Under the pieces are notes generated by a model. It was given only the letters and a program-made list of their open reading frames with translations, was not told where the DNA came from and made no database searches. Shown one piece after another: positions 38,334 through 48,174 of a stretch of DNA of 64,000 nt (the stretch's first letter is position 1; each line of letters starts with the position of its first letter). This DNA is from Gammaproteobacteria bacterium (GTDB lineage Bacteria > Pseudomonadota > Gammaproteobacteria > Burkholderiales > Burkholderiaceae_C): the NCBI GenBank assembly GCA_018815325.1, contig JAHIYE010000019.1, positions 124,001 through 188,000 on the forward strand. Direction: 5' to 3'. The translations under genes were made by a program, and so were the position numbers.

Positions 38334-40112
38334 ATGTCCAAGATGAAAGGCGGCGAACTGATCGCCGAATACCTGGTTCAGGAGAAGGTGCCGTATGTGT
38401 TTGGCATCTGCGGCCACGGCAATGTCGGTATTCTTGACGCCCTGTACGACGTGCGTGACAAGCTCAAGCTGATCTCGCCGCGCCACGAACAGTGCGCCGG
38501 TCACATGGCTGATGCTTACTTTCGCGTCAAGCACAAGCCAGTCGTCACGCTCACCTCCACTGGTCCAGGTTCCGCCAATATGGTGATGTCGTGCGCGACC
38601 GCACTGTCGGACTCCTCGGCTTTTCTGGCCATCACCTCCAACGTGCCGACCTCGCAGCACAACCGTGCACCGTTTCAGGAGCTCTATAAGCACAACCAGG
38701 CAGACTTCGCGCAGGTCATGCGCCCCGTCGTCAAGCGTGCGTTCCAGCCCACCCGGGTGGACATGTTGCCGCTGGCGCTGCGTCAGGCCATGGACACTAT
38801 GGTGACGGGTCGTCCGGGTCCGGTCAATCTGGACATTCCTTACAACGTGTACCAGGAGGAGGCGGATGTGGAGTTGCCGCCGCCCTCGCACATCCACCGC
38901 ACACACCGGCCCGGCGCCAATGACCTCGATGTGGCTGCCACGCTCGACCTGCTGGCTGCCGCGCAGCAGCCGGTGCTGTTCATCGGCCATGGTGCCACGC
39001 TGTCGGAAGCCGGCGAAGAGATTACCGGGTTGGCCGAGCGCCTGGGCATCCCGGTGATCACCTCGCCCAATGGCATGGGCTGTATTGCAGGCGACCACCC
39101 GCTGGCGCTGGGTTTCATTGGTCGCAATGGAGCCTATCCGGCCAATGAGGCAGGCCGTCGTGCCGATCTGGTGATCACGCTGGGCACGCGCTTCGATGAT
39201 CGCAGTTCGTCGAGCTGGCACGAGGGGTATTCGTGGAACTTCCCCAAGACCCAGCTTGTGCACGTGGACATCGACCCGCAGGAGCTGGGTCGCAACTATG
39301 CGCCCACACTGGGCATCATTGCGGACGTCAAGGTCTTCACGCGCCAGTTGCTCAACGCCCTGCCCACGCGCAAGGATATTGCCGCAACGCGCTATGCCCC
39401 CTGGCTGGCGCAGGTGCAGGGCTGGCAGGCGCAATGGGAAACCTTTGTACGTCCGCATTTCACAGACTCGACCAACCCGCTGCGACCTGAATTCGTGGTC
39501 GGTACACTGCAGAAGATCCTGCCTGACGATGTGATCCTCGCGCTCGATTCGGGCGTGCACCACAACTGGTTCATGCAGTTCTGGCAAGCCAGGCGTCCGC
39601 AGAGCATGCTCAACAGCTGGGGCTACTCCTCCATGGGTTTTGGTGTGTGCGGTGTGATGGGCGCGCAACTCGCCGCACCCGACCGGCCCTGCGTGGCCGT
39701 GGTGGGCGATGGCGGCTTCACGATGGCGCCCTATGTGCTTTGCACTGCAGTCGAGTACAAGCTGCCGGTGGTCTGGATCATCTGGAACAACTTTGCCTGG
39801 GGCGCGATTCGCGACCTGCAGTACGGTTTGTTCGATGGCCGGGAAATTGGCACGGCCTTCTATCACGGCGAAACCGGCAAACCCTACAACCCCGACTTTG
39901 CGGCATGGGCGCGCGCCTGTGGTGCCGACGGCTATACCGTGACGCGGCCGCAGGAGTTGGCTGCTGCGGTGGAGCAGGCATTGAAGAACAAACGTCCCTG
40001 TGTGATCGATGTGCATGTGGATGCCAATGTGCGTCCACCGTCCACCGGGACCTGGCAGCTACCCCCGATTCCTTACAAGGAACCCATCTTCGGTAAGCCC
40101 TACAAGGCCTGA
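38334..40112 (+). CDS. Thiamine-diphosphate-dependent enzyme, acetolactate synthase/decarboxylase-like
   Basis: 592 residues with the three domains of the POX/AHAS family: N-terminal Pyr domain with catalytic E52 (HEQCAGHMADAY), a central domain (~190-330), and the C-terminal PP domain with the TPP motif from GDGGFTMAP (D459) to WNN near residue 484. The central domain lacks an obvious FAD-binding feature, favouring a 2-oxoacid decarboxylase or C-C lyase over acetolactate synthase. I do not recognise a named subfamily. The neighbouring ALDH and SDR suggest that it generates an aldehyde from a 2-oxo or 2-hydroxy acid. It starts 13 bases after the ALDH stop. Confidence 0.88.
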   Translation: MSKMKGGELIAEYLVQEKVPYVFGICGHGNVGILDALYDVRDKLKLISPRHEQCAGHMADAYFRVKHKPVVTLTSTGPGSANMVMSCATALSDSSAFLAITSNVPTSQHNRAPFQELYKHNQADFAQVMRPVVKRAFQPTRVDMLPLALRQAMDTMVTGRPGPVNLDIPYNVYQEEADVELPPPSHIHRTHRPGANDLDVAATLDLLAAAQQPVLFIGHGATLSEAGEEITGLAERLGIPVITSPNGMGCIAGDHPLALGFIGRNGAYPANEAGRRADLVITLGTRFDDRSSSSWHEGYSWNFPKTQLVHVDIDPQELGRNYAPTLGIIADVKVFTRQLLNALPTRKDIAATRYAPWLAQVQGWQAQWETFVRPHFTDSTNPLRPEFVVGTLQKILPDDVILALDSGVHHNWFMQFWQARRPQSMLNSWGYSSMGFGVCGVMGAQLAAPDRPCVAVVGDGGFTMAPYVLCTAVEYKLPVVWIIWNNFAWGAIRDLQYGLFDGREIGTAFYHGETGKPYNPDFAAWARACGADGYTVTRPQELAAAVEQALKNKRPCVIDVHVDANVRPPSTGTWQLPPIPYKEPIFGKPYKA

Positions 40113-40135
40113 CATTTTTTAATTGAGGAAATTTC

Positions 40136-40858
40136 ATGAGCAATAAAACAGCCCTGGTGTTTGGTGGTACGCGCGGTATTGGCGCGGCCTGTGTGCAGAA
40201 ACTCGCCGAGGGTGGCTTTGACGTGGCCTACACCTACGTCAGCAGCGCACCCAAAGTGCCCGAGAAGATTGGCAGTGCACGCACCAAGGGCTATGCCGTC
40301 GACATCAGCGAGCCGGCGCAGGTGGCGCAGGTGTTTGCCGACGTGGCCCGTGACTTCGGTGGTGCGCCGCACTGTGTGGTGGCCAATGCCGGCATCAATG
40401 TGCCGATGGGACCGATGGCTCAGTTTGACCCGGCGAACTTTCGCAAGCTGGTTGAAGTCAACATCGTCGGGGCCTTCAACGTGCTGAGCAATGCGGCCAG
40501 ACAAGTGGCTGACGGCGGCAGCATCATCGGACTGACGACCTCCATGGTGCGCGTGGCGGTACCCGGTGGCGGCCCCTACACCGCCTCCAAGGCGGCGGTG
40601 GAAAGCCTGCTGCGCTCCATGTCCAAAGAGCTGGCGCCGCGCAAGGTGCGCGTCAACGGCGTGGCCCCGGGCCCGGTCGACACCGATCTGTTCCGCGCAG
40701 GCAAGAACGAGGAAGCCATCGCACGTTCGGCTGGCATGAGCCCGTTCAACCGCGTAGGTCAGCCCGATGAGGTGGCTGAGGTGGTGGCCTTCCTGGCCTC
40801 GGACAAAGCTTCGTGGGTGCACGGCCAGATCATTCAGCCTAACGGCGGCATGGTCTAA
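40136..40858 (+). CDS. Short-chain dehydrogenase/reductase
   Basis: 240 residues, classical SDR. NAD(P)-binding TALVFGGTRGIGAACVQKLA, the NAG motif ANAGINVP, the catalytic Y148-x3-K152 (YTASK) and the C-terminal SDKASWVHGQIIQPNGGM, typical of FabG-like oxidoreductases. It probably interconverts an alcohol and a ketone of the pathway intermediates. It is 23 bases past the TPP enzyme and is the last gene of the 36.5-40.9 kb run before a hairpin. Confidence 0.9.
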   Translation: MSNKTALVFGGTRGIGAACVQKLAEGGFDVAYTYVSSAPKVPEKIGSARTKGYAVDISEPAQVAQVFADVARDFGGAPHCVVANAGINVPMGPMAQFDPANFRKLVEVNIVGAFNVLSNAARQVADGGSIIGLTTSMVRVAVPGGGPYTASKAAVESLLRSMSKELAPRKVRVNGVAPGPVDTDLFRAGKNEEAIARSAGMSPFNRVGQPDEVAEVVAFLASDKASWVHGQIIQPNGGMV

Positions 40859-40880
40859 GTATGTGGCCTCCGCGGGGGCA

Positions 40881-40910
40881 TTTCGCCCTGGGAACGACCC
40901 GGGGGCGAAA
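40881..40910 (+). other. Hairpin after the SDR gene
   Basis: TTTCGCCCTGGG and CCCGGGGGCGAAA pair almost fully around AACGA, 22 bases past the SDR stop, with no following T-run. It probably marks the end of the ABC-cupin-ALDH-TPP-SDR transcript or protects its 3' end. Confidence 0.55.
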
Positions 40911-40943
40911 CCCTGTTTGCTCTGACTCCGACCTGACAAGCTC

Positions 40944-41843
40944 ATGCGCCTAGCTGTCTTTACCAAAAATCTCACGAATCCCGCCTATGCTGCAGCGCGC
41001 CTCGGAGCCGAGCGTGCCGCTGCGCAGCTTGGGGCTGAGGTACTGCACTTCGTTCCGCAGAAGGGCGACGACCCGGATGAACAGCGCGCATTGATTGATG
41101 AGGCCCTGGCATTGAGTCCGCGACCTGATGCCTTCGTGCTCTCGCCCGTGCATGCCAGCAAGGTAGATCCTGCGATACGCCGTGTGGCCGCTGCCGGCAT
41201 TCCCATGATCGGCTTCGTCAACCCGATCGATGCTGCGCCCATGGCAGCTTATGTGAGCTCGGACGATTTTCAGCTGGCGCAGGGAATTGCCCATTACCTG
41301 TTCACCCATCTCAAGGGCCAGGGGCATGTGCTGGTGGTTACCGGTCCCGAAGAATCGTTCACGAGTCGCGAGCGCTTGCGCGGGTTTCAGGCGGCGGCCA
41401 GTGCACACCCAGGCATCCTGCTGGTGGGGCAGATCGCGGGCGACTATGTGCGCGAGGTGGCGCGCGATCGCACGGCGCAGTGGCTGCGGGAGAACGTCGC
41501 AGGAGCCGACGCCTGTCTGGTGGCCAACGACATCATGGCCATCGGCGTGCTCGATGCGCTTGAGGGTGCCGGACGCACTGCGGCTGTGGTCGGCGTCAAT
41601 GCCATTCCCCAGGCCATCGAAGCCATTGCCGCCGGGCGCATGCTGGCCACCGCCGATTTCAACGCCATGCAGATGGCTTATCTGGCTACCGAATGCGCCG
41701 TGCGGCATTTGCGTGGTGAGGCCATACCCACCAGGGTTGAGCTGACGGTACAGATCGTCAACCAAAGTAATTACGCCGCCTGGAATCTGCCCTATGCGCA
41801 GCGCCCGGTCATCACACTGGAACAACTGAGGAGACAAAAATGA
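40944..41843 (+). CDS. Type 1 periplasmic-binding-fold protein lacking a signal peptide
   Basis: 299 residues resembling ribose/xylose-type binding proteins and LacI effector domains: RLAVFTKNLTNPAYAAARLG at the very N-terminus, AFVLSPVHASKVDPAIRRVA, VLVVTGPEESFTSRERLRGF and CLVANDIMAIGVLDALEGAG. There is no signal peptide, lipobox or DNA-binding domain, and an in-frame stop lies 18 bases before the ATG, so none is hidden upstream. It therefore looks cytoplasmic: a sensor, or an orphan receptor whose signal was lost. Its stop overlaps the start of the downstream Bug gene by four bases (ATGA), so expression is coupled. Confidence 0.82.
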   Translation: MRLAVFTKNLTNPAYAAARLGAERAAAQLGAEVLHFVPQKGDDPDEQRALIDEALALSPRPDAFVLSPVHASKVDPAIRRVAAAGIPMIGFVNPIDAAPMAAYVSSDDFQLAQGIAHYLFTHLKGQGHVLVVTGPEESFTSRERLRGFQAAASAHPGILLVGQIAGDYVREVARDRTAQWLRENVAGADACLVANDIMAIGVLDALEGAGRTAAVVGVNAIPQAIEAIAAGRMLATADFNAMQMAYLATECAVRHLRGEAIPTRVELTVQIVNQSNYAAWNLPYAQRPVITLEQLRRQK

Positions 41844-42823
41844 AGCGAACCTTCCTGAAACAGCTGATGCTGAGTGCGGGCCTTGCGTCTGCCGCGCTGA
41901 CCGGCAGCGGTGTTGCAATGGCACAGGACTACCCGAGCAAGCCCATCCGCATCGTGGCACCTTTCTCGCCAGGTGGAGCGGTCGACATCCTGGCGCGCAT
42001 TATTGGCGAGGGGCTGGCGCCGGTGTATGGCCAGAGCGTCATCGTCGACAACAAACCCGGTGCCAGCGGTCACCTGGGTGCGCAGATCGTGGCCAAGTCA
42101 GCCGGCGACGGCTACACGCTGATGGTGGGCACCATCGGTATCCATGCGGCCTATGTCAGCTATACCAAGCTGACCTACAGCCCGGCCAAGGAGCTGCAGC
42201 CTGTCATGGTGATTGGTGAGGCGCCTAATCTGGTGCTGGTGCCAGCTAACTCGCCTTACAAGACGTTCGCTGACTTTCTGGCCGATGCCAAGGCCAACCC
42301 GGGCAAGATCAACTACGCCTCGGCGGGGCCTGGTTCTTCGGTGCACATGGTGACAGCCCTGTTCGAGCTGGTCAGTGGCACACGGCTCAACCACGTACCC
42401 TACAAGGGCAGTGGACCGGCCTTGATCGACCTCATCGGTGGTCAGGTGCAGGTGATGTTCGACAACATGTCCTCGGGGATGCCGCATGTGCGCAGTGGCA
42501 AATTGCGTGCGCTTGCCGTGACGGGGGCCAAACGCGATGCCAGATTCCCCGATGTGCCGACGATTGCCGAGTCCGGTGTGCCAGGTTATAGCGGCACCTC
42601 CTGGTTCACGCTGGCCGCACCCGCCAGCATGCCGGCTGCGCTGGTGGAAAAACTCAATCGCGACGCGCAGAAGGTGCTGGCTTCGCCCGAAGTGACCAAG
42701 CGCTATGACACGCTGGGCATGAACTACACAGCCAACAGTCCGGCCGAGGCGGCGGCATTCTTCAAGAGCGAAACCGTCAAATGGACCCGTGTGATTGAAG
42801 CTGCCAAGCTGCAGCTCGACTGA
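41840..42823 (+). CDS. Bug-family (TctC-like) solute receptor
   Basis: 327 residues of the tripartite tricarboxylate receptor family. Signal peptide KQLMLSAGLASAALTGSGVAMA, then PIRIVAPFSPGGAVDILARI, VIVDNKPGASGHLGAQIVAK and ADGYTLM-like GDGYTLMVG. Bug proteins bind carboxylated ligands in the periplasm. No TctA/TctB membrane pair is in the window, so it is an orphan, as most comamonadacean Bugs are. Translationally coupled to the preceding signal-less binding protein. (Residue strings are landmarks only.). Confidence 0.9.
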   Translation: MKRTFLKQLMLSAGLASAALTGSGVAMAQDYPSKPIRIVAPFSPGGAVDILARIIGEGLAPVYGQSVIVDNKPGASGHLGAQIVAKSAGDGYTLMVGTIGIHAAYVSYTKLTYSPAKELQPVMVIGEAPNLVLVPANSPYKTFADFLADAKANPGKINYASAGPGSSVHMVTALFELVSGTRLNHVPYKGSGPALIDLIGGQVQVMFDNMSSGMPHVRSGKLRALAVTGAKRDARFPDVPTIAESGVPGYSGTSWFTLAAPASMPAALVEKLNRDAQKVLASPEVTKRYDTLGMNYTANSPAEAAAFFKSETVKWTRVIEAAKLQLD

Positions 42824-42850
42824 CTCACAACCCCACCCAAGGAGAACATC

Positions 42851-43822
42851 ATGAGACGAACATTCCTGCAGGCCCTGCTGGGGCTGAGCCTCGCCGCAAC
42901 CAGCCTGGCGGCCATGGCCCAGGACAGTTTCCCCAGCCGGCCGATCAAGCTGGTGGTGCCCTATTCGGCCGGCGGACCGGCAGACATGCTGGCGCGTACA
43001 GTCGCGGACAAGCTTGGCCTGCGGCTGGGACAGCCGGTCGTGGTGGAGAACAAGCCGGGTGCCGGCGGGCACCTGGGTGGTGAGCTGGTTGCGCGTGCGC
43101 CTGCAGATGGCTACACCCTGATGCTGGGCACGATTGCGCACAACGGTGCCGTCAAGCTGTACAAGAACCTGCGCTACGACCCAACGAAGGAGTTGCAGCC
43201 GGTCATCCTGATCGCCGAGAGCCCCAGCGTGTTGCTGGTCAAGGATGCCCTGCCCGTGAAGTCGGTGTCGGAACTGCTGGCACTGGCGCGCAGCCAGCCA
43301 GGCAAGCTCAGCTACGGCTCGGCGGGCAACGGTTCAGCCATGCACATGGCGGCCGAGCTGTTCCGTTACATGAGCAAGGTTGATTATGTGCATGTGCCCT
43401 ATCGCGGCGGTGCTCCAGCGATGGCTGATTTGCTCGGTGGTCAGATCGACATGATGTTCGACAGCCTGGGCACTGCCCATGCACAGATCAAGACAGGCAA
43501 GGTGCGCGCGCTGGCCGTGACCAGTATGACCCGCAATCCAAGCCTGCCCGACGTGCCAACCGTGGCCGAGGCAGGTGTACCGGGCTTCGACTCGGTGCCC
43601 TGGTACACGATCTCCGCTGCCAGCGGTGTGCCGGCGGCCATCGTCGAGAAGCTCAATACGGAGATCAATGCGGTGCTCAAGGCGCCGGATCTGCTGGAGC
43701 GCTGGGCCCCGCTGGGCGTGTTGCCGCTGGGAGGCTCGGTAGCCGACGCGGTCAGGCGCAACGTGACCGAGACAGCCAAATGGAGTGCCGTCATCACGGC
43801 GGCCAACATCCGGATCGAATGA
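42851..43822 (+). CDS. Bug-family (TctC-like) solute receptor
   Basis: 323 residues; same family as the upstream Bug and probably an old tandem duplicate. Signal LQALLGLSLAATSLAAMA, then RPIKLVVPYSAGGPADMLAR, VVVENKPGAGGHLGGELVAR, PADGYTLMLG. RBS AAGGAG precedes ATG 42851. It ends 13 bases before the flavoprotein gene. Its ligand may be a carboxylic acid oxidised by the flavoproteins downstream; this is inference. Confidence 0.9.
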   Translation: MRRTFLQALLGLSLAATSLAAMAQDSFPSRPIKLVVPYSAGGPADMLARTVADKLGLRLGQPVVVENKPGAGGHLGGELVARAPADGYTLMLGTIAHNGAVKLYKNLRYDPTKELQPVILIAESPSVLLVKDALPVKSVSELLALARSQPGKLSYGSAGNGSAMHMAAELFRYMSKVDYVHVPYRGGAPAMADLLGGQIDMMFDSLGTAHAQIKTGKVRALAVTSMTRNPSLPDVPTVAEAGVPGFDSVPWYTISAASGVPAAIVEKLNTEINAVLKAPDLLERWAPLGVLPLGGSVADAVRRNVTETAKWSAVITAANIRIE

Positions 43823-43835
43823 AGGTGATGTCGGC

Positions 43836-45311
43836 ATGATGCGGCAAACGCAGGTGTTTGATGTGGTGGTGGTCGGCGGCGGCGGGGCCGGTCTGGCGGC
43901 AGCCATCGAGGCGCGCGAGAGCGGCCGCAGCGTCCTGCTGCTTGAGAAGAACGAACAACTCGGCGGCTCGACCGCCTGGTCGATCGGCTCGGTCACCGCC
44001 ACCCGCACGCCGCACCAGCGCCGCCGTGGCATTGTGGACAACCCGCAGGACCACTGGGCCGACATGCCGGGTTTTGCCGGCGACCTGGCCGAACGTGACA
44101 ACGATGACTTGCGTCGCATCCTGTGCGACGAGATGCCGGACACCTTCCAGTGGCTGCTCGATTCGGGCGTGCGTTTCATGGGCCCCATGCCCGAGCCACC
44201 GCACCGCCAGCCGCGCATGCACAACGTGTTGCCCAACTCCCGCGCCTTTATCTACCACCTGGGGCGTCGCGCACGTCGCATGGGCATCGACATCCGCACT
44301 GGAATGCGCGTGACGGCCGTCGTGCAGCAGGATGCTTGCATCACGGGAGTCGATGCAGAGGGGGACAGTGGTTTGATGCGCTTCACGGCACGCGGTGGCG
44401 TGGTGCTGGCTGCGGGCGACTTCACCAATGGCTCCGCGTTCAAGGCGCGTTTCATGGGGCCACAGGAGGCCAAGGTCGAAGGCGTGAATGTCACGGCCAC
44501 GGGCGACGGCCAACGCATGGCCGAGGCGTTGGGCGCTCGCATCGTCAATGGCGACCTGGCACTGGGTCCCGAGTTGCGTTTCATCGCTCCGGCCACTGAA
44601 ACTTTTGTACGTCGCCTGCCGCCCTGGCGCTGGCTCGCCGTGTGCATGGCATGGTCGCTCGACCACCTGCCAGCGGCCATGCTGCGGCCGTTCATGATGA
44701 AATTCCTCACGACCGCGTTGGCACCCTCCCTCGCGCTGTTCGAATCGGGGGCGATTTTGGTCAACAAGGGGGGGGAGCGATTTGGCAGCGAACTTGACCG
44801 GGCGGCCTGGCGTTTGCCGGACCAGCCGGGCAAGGTGGGCTATATCGTGATTGACCAGGCGCTCGCGCAGCAGTTCTCGGCCTGGCCGCATTTCGTGTCG
44901 ACGGCTCCGGGTGTGGCTTATGCCTACATTCCAGACTATTGCAAGAACCGGCCCGATGTCTATGCTGAAGCGCCGACACTCGCTGCACTGGCGAGCCGTC
45001 TGGGCATGAATGCCGCAGTGCTTGAGCGCAGTGCGGCCGTGGGTGGTATGCGCCCGCTGGGGCAGGGGCCGTATGTGGCGCTTGGCCCCGTACGATCCGT
45101 GTTCGTGCACAGCGAAGGTGGTTTGGCGGTGGATACCGAGCACCGTGTGCTCGGGGCTGATGGGCAGCCGCTACCAGGTCTCTACGCGGCCGGCTCGACC
45201 GGCCAGGGCGGACTGCTCCTCAAGGGACACGGTCATCACCTGGCCTGGGCCTTTGTATCGGGGCGCAGGGCTGGGCGCATCGCAGCGCAACGCGCAGGCG
45301 GGAACCAATAG
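43836..45311 (+). CDS. FAD-dependent oxidoreductase, fumarate reductase/3-ketosteroid dehydrogenase-like
   Basis: About 491 residues. N-terminal Rossmann FAD motif DVVVVGGGGAGLAAAIEARE, then EKNEQLGGSTAWSIGS, the segment GGVVLAAGDFTNG, and the C-terminal FAD-shielding GLYAAGSTGQGG with KGHGHHLAWAF. The fold is that of FAD_binding_2 proteins (fumarate reductase, ketosteroid dehydrogenase, TcuA), which introduce or reduce a C=C bond. The precise substrate is unknown. ATG 43836 is chosen over an upstream GTG-region start at 43785 that overlaps the Bug gene. It is followed by a strong hairpin. Confidence 0.85.
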   Translation: MMRQTQVFDVVVVGGGGAGLAAAIEARESGRSVLLLEKNEQLGGSTAWSIGSVTATRTPHQRRRGIVDNPQDHWADMPGFAGDLAERDNDDLRRILCDEMPDTFQWLLDSGVRFMGPMPEPPHRQPRMHNVLPNSRAFIYHLGRRARRMGIDIRTGMRVTAVVQQDACITGVDAEGDSGLMRFTARGGVVLAAGDFTNGSAFKARFMGPQEAKVEGVNVTATGDGQRMAEALGARIVNGDLALGPELRFIAPATETFVRRLPPWRWLAVCMAWSLDHLPAAMLRPFMMKFLTTALAPSLALFESGAILVNKGGERFGSELDRAAWRLPDQPGKVGYIVIDQALAQQFSAWPHFVSTAPGVAYAYIPDYCKNRPDVYAEAPTLAALASRLGMNAAVLERSAAVGGMRPLGQGPYVALGPVRSVFVHSEGGLAVDTEHRVLGADGQPLPGLYAAGSTGQGGLLLKGHGHHLAWAFVSGRRAGRIAAQRAGGNQ

Positions 45312-45319
45312 CCGTCTGC

Positions 45320-45362
45320 AGCAGCATGGGGGTATCACAAACCGTGATACCCCCATGCTGCT
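45320..45362 (+). other. Perfect 19-bp hairpin after the flavoprotein gene
   Basis: AGCAGCATGGGGGTATCAC and its exact complement surround the loop AAACC, starting 8 bases after the stop at 45311. There is no T-run on either strand. It probably ends or protects the upstream mRNA. The 140 bases between it and tcuA contain no feature I recognise and could hold the tcuAB promoter. Confidence 0.75.
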
Positions 45363-45503
45363 ACATGCCTTCACCACAGGCTGGCTTACCGCTACAGTCC
45401 AACGTTCCCCGCAGGTGATGGTTGTGCCTCGATGTCTGTCATAGACACCGTCTGCGTACAGTGGCTCACAGGGGCCGGGCTGGACAAATGAAAGTGACTT
45501 CCC

Positions 45504-46913
45504 ATGGTTGATGTGTTGGTGATCGGTGGCGGCAATGCGGCGCTGTGCGCTGCGCTCATGGCGCGCGAAGCCGGTGCTTCGGTGCTGCTGCTCGAAGCCG
45601 CGCCGCGTGAATGGCGTGGCGGCAACTCGGGCCACACGCGCAATCTGCGTTGCATGCACGAGGCGCCGCAGGATGTGTTGACCGAGGCCTATCCCGAAGA
45701 AGAGTTCTGGCAGGATTTGCTCAAGGTCACGGGCGGGCAGACCAACGAGGAGCTGGCGCGGCTGGTGATCCGCGAGTCCTCACGCTGCCGTGACTGGATG
45801 CGCCAGCATGGCGTGCATTTCCAGCCGTCGCTGTCGGGTACCTTGCACCTCTCGCGCACCAATGCCTTCTTCATGGGTGGCGGCAAGGCCCTGGTCAACG
45901 CCTATTACCGCAGCGCCGAGCGCCTGGGCGTACAGATCCGCTACGAGTCGCCGGTCGACCGGCTGGAGCTGGATAACGGTCGCTTCGTGGCTGCCTGCAT
46001 TGGTAATGAACGCATCGAGGCCAAGGCTTGCGTCATGGCTGCCGGGGGTTTCGAGTCCAACATTCCCTGGCAGCGCGAGGCTTGGGGCCAGAATGCCGAT
46101 GGCGAGTGGCCAGCTGACAACTTCCTGATCCGCGGCACGCGCTTCAATATGGGAGTGTTGCTCAAGTTCATGATCGAGCAGGCAGGCGCCGACAAGATCG
46201 GCGACCCCTCGCAAGCGCATTGTGTGGCGATTGACGCGCGGGCGCCGCTGTACGACGGTGGTATCTGCACCCGCATCGACTGTGTGTCGCTCGGTGTGGT
46301 AGTGAACAAGCACGCCAAGCGGTTTTACGACGAGGGCGAGGACTTCTGGCCCAAGCGCTATGCGATCTGGGGCAGGCTGGTGGCGCAGCAGCCGGGGCAG
46401 ACCGGTTACTCCATCATCGACGCCAAGGCCATCGGCCGTTTCATGCCGCCGGTGTTCCCGGGCGTACAGGCCAACAGCCTGCCCGAGCTTGCCCAAAAAC
46501 TCGGCCTCGACGAGGCCACCTTCATGCAGACCATGAACGACTACAACGCCGCCTGCAAGGTCGGCAGCTTCGACCACACAACGCTGGACGACTGCCACAC
46601 CGAGGGCCTCGCACCAGCCAAGACGCACTGGGCGCGCCCCATCGACACGGCGCCCTTCTATGGCTACGCGCTCAAGCCCGGTATCACCTTCACATACCTG
46701 GGGCTCAAGGTCAACGACCGGGCAGCCGTGCATTTCAATGGCCAGCCCAGCGACAACCTGTTCGTGGCAGGCGAGATGATGGCGGGCAATGTGCTGGGCA
46801 AGGGCTACACGGCCGGTGTCGGCATGTCGATCGGGACGGCTTTTGGCCGTATAGCCGGTACCCAGGCTGCGCTCTCAGCTATCAAATCAGGAGCAAATCA
46901 TGTCGCTGCCTGA
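45504..46913 (+). CDS. tcuA: FAD-dependent tricarballylate dehydrogenase TcuA
   Basis: 469 residues matching TcuA/CobZ-type flavoproteins, which oxidise tricarballylate to cis-aconitate. FAD motif [37 protein letters not shown], the central [20 protein letters not shown] and [20 protein letters not shown], then [20 protein letters not shown] near the end are family landmarks. The gene overlaps tcuB by 14 bases. The C-terminal AIKSGAN is reminiscent of residues provided by the dispersed repeat elsewhere, but the DNA match here is weak. The true substrate may be a related tricarboxylate or alkyl-succinate rather than tricarballylate. Confidence 0.88.
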   Translation: MVDVLVIGGGNAALCAALMAREAGASVLLLEAAPREWRGGNSGHTRNLRCMHEAPQDVLTEAYPEEEFWQDLLKVTGGQTNEELARLVIRESSRCRDWMRQHGVHFQPSLSGTLHLSRTNAFFMGGGKALVNAYYRSAERLGVQIRYESPVDRLELDNGRFVAACIGNERIEAKACVMAAGGFESNIPWQREAWGQNADGEWPADNFLIRGTRFNMGVLLKFMIEQAGADKIGDPSQAHCVAIDARAPLYDGGICTRIDCVSLGVVVNKHAKRFYDEGEDFWPKRYAIWGRLVAQQPGQTGYSIIDAKAIGRFMPPVFPGVQANSLPELAQKLGLDEATFMQTMNDYNAACKVGSFDHTTLDDCHTEGLAPAKTHWARPIDTAPFYGYALKPGITFTYLGLKVNDRAAVHFNGQPSDNLFVAGEMMAGNVLGKGYTAGVGMSIGTAFGRIAGTQAALSAIKSGANHVAA

Positions 46914-48117
46914 GACCACCCACCAATCCGTGCCATCGCTTGCGACGCTGACCCGGCAGGCGCGTGCCCTGGCCAGTGGCGAGGTCGTGCCCGGCACGCC
47001 TGAGGCCGAGGTGGCGCGCCAGCTGCAGATTTGCAATGCCTGCCGTTACTGCGAAGGCTTTTGCGCGGTGTTCCCCGCCATGACGCGGCGGCTGGATTTT
47101 GGCAAGGCCGACATCCATTACCTGGCCAACCTGTGCCACAACTGCGGCGCCTGTCTGCATGCCTGCCAGTACGCGCCGCCGCATGAGTTCGCGGTCAACG
47201 TGCCGCAATCGATGGCGAAGGTGCGCCTGCAGACCTATGCCGACTATGCCTGGCCGCCGGCACTGGGCCAGCTCTACCAGCGCAATGGCCTGACACTCTC
47301 GCTGGCGGTGGCTGCTGCGCTTGCCTTTTTCATGCTGCTCACGCTCTGGCTCAAGGACACCCTGTGGCGGGCACCGCCGCTGGGGGACTTCTACAGCATC
47401 TTTCCTCATAACCTGATGGTGGCGCTGTTCGCGCCGGTGTTCCTGTTTGCCGTGCTGGCGCTGACCCTGGGCCTGCGTCGCTTCTGGCGCGAGATCACGC
47501 CGGGGCACGACTACGCGGCCCCGGCGCTGCAGGCCGTTCAAGCTGCGGCGGCCGCCGAAGCCACGCACGACGTGCTGCGTCTGAAATACCTTGACGGCGG
47601 CCATGGCGAGGGCTGCAACAACGCCGACGATGCCTGGACGCTGTGGCGCCGGCGCTTTCACCACGCCACTTTCTATGGCTTTGTGCTGTGTTTTGCCGCC
47701 ACCAGTGTGGCCACGCTCTACCACTATGTGGCGGGCTGGACCGCACCCTATGACCTGCCCAGCCTGCCGAAGCTGCTGGGCGCGGTGGGCGGCGTCAGCC
47801 TGCTGATCGGCACGGCCGGCCTGTATTGGCTCAACCTGCGCCGACACCCGCAACACGGCGATGCCGCCCAGAAGCCCATGGACCTGGGTTTCATCGCGCT
47901 GCTGTTCTTCATCAGCCTGACGGGTCTGGGCCTGTGGTGGGCGCGTGGCACGGGTGCCATGCCAGCGCTGCTGGCTTTGCACCTGGGCGTGGTGATGGCC
48001 TTGTTTCTCACGCTGCCTTATGGCAAATTCGCGCACGGCTTCTTCCGCAGCGCGGCCTTGCTGAAGTGGGCGCTTGAGAAGCGTCTGCCCAGCAAGCTGC
48101 AGCCCGGTGCCGACTGA
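46900..48117 (+). CDS. tcuB: TcuB: 4Fe-4S and membrane electron-transfer protein for TcuA
   Basis: 405 residues. N-terminal ferredoxin-like domain with two 4Fe-4S sets: C45, C48, C51, C55 ([12 protein letters not shown]) and C79, C82, C85, C89 ([11 protein letters not shown]), then about six hydrophobic segments from residue 125. TcuB reoxidises TcuA and passes electrons to the quinone pool. The start overlaps tcuA by 14 bases. No tcuC permease follows; the Bug receptors nearby may stand in for uptake. Confidence 0.93.
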   Translation: MSLPETTHQSVPSLATLTRQARALASGEVVPGTPEAEVARQLQICNACRYCEGFCAVFPAMTRRLDFGKADIHYLANLCHNCGACLHACQYAPPHEFAVNVPQSMAKVRLQTYADYAWPPALGQLYQRNGLTLSLAVAAALAFFMLLTLWLKDTLWRAPPLGDFYSIFPHNLMVALFAPVFLFAVLALTLGLRRFWREITPGHDYAAPALQAVQAAAAAEATHDVLRLKYLDGGHGEGCNNADDAWTLWRRRFHHATFYGFVLCFAATSVATLYHYVAGWTAPYDLPSLPKLLGAVGGVSLLIGTAGLYWLNLRRHPQHGDAAQKPMDLGFIALLFFISLTGLGLWWARGTGAMPALLALHLGVVMALFLTLPYGKFAHGFFRSAALLKWALEKRLPSKLQPGAD

Positions 48118-48174
48118 ACCGGATGCATGATCGCGCACAACGCTGATTCAAGAACACGAAAGACAGGAATCCCC

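Noticed and set aside
36743-40016. Long minus-strand ORFs (532 and 569 residues) opposite the ALDH and TPP-enzyme genes
   Set aside because: Antisense shadows of well-supported plus-strand genes; no recognisable motifs.
46875-46905. Fourth copy of the dispersed repeat at the end of tcuA (AIKSGAN codons)
   Set aside because: Only a short CTATCAAAT match; the GGGCTnnAGGCC half is missing and tcuB coding sequence follows at once.
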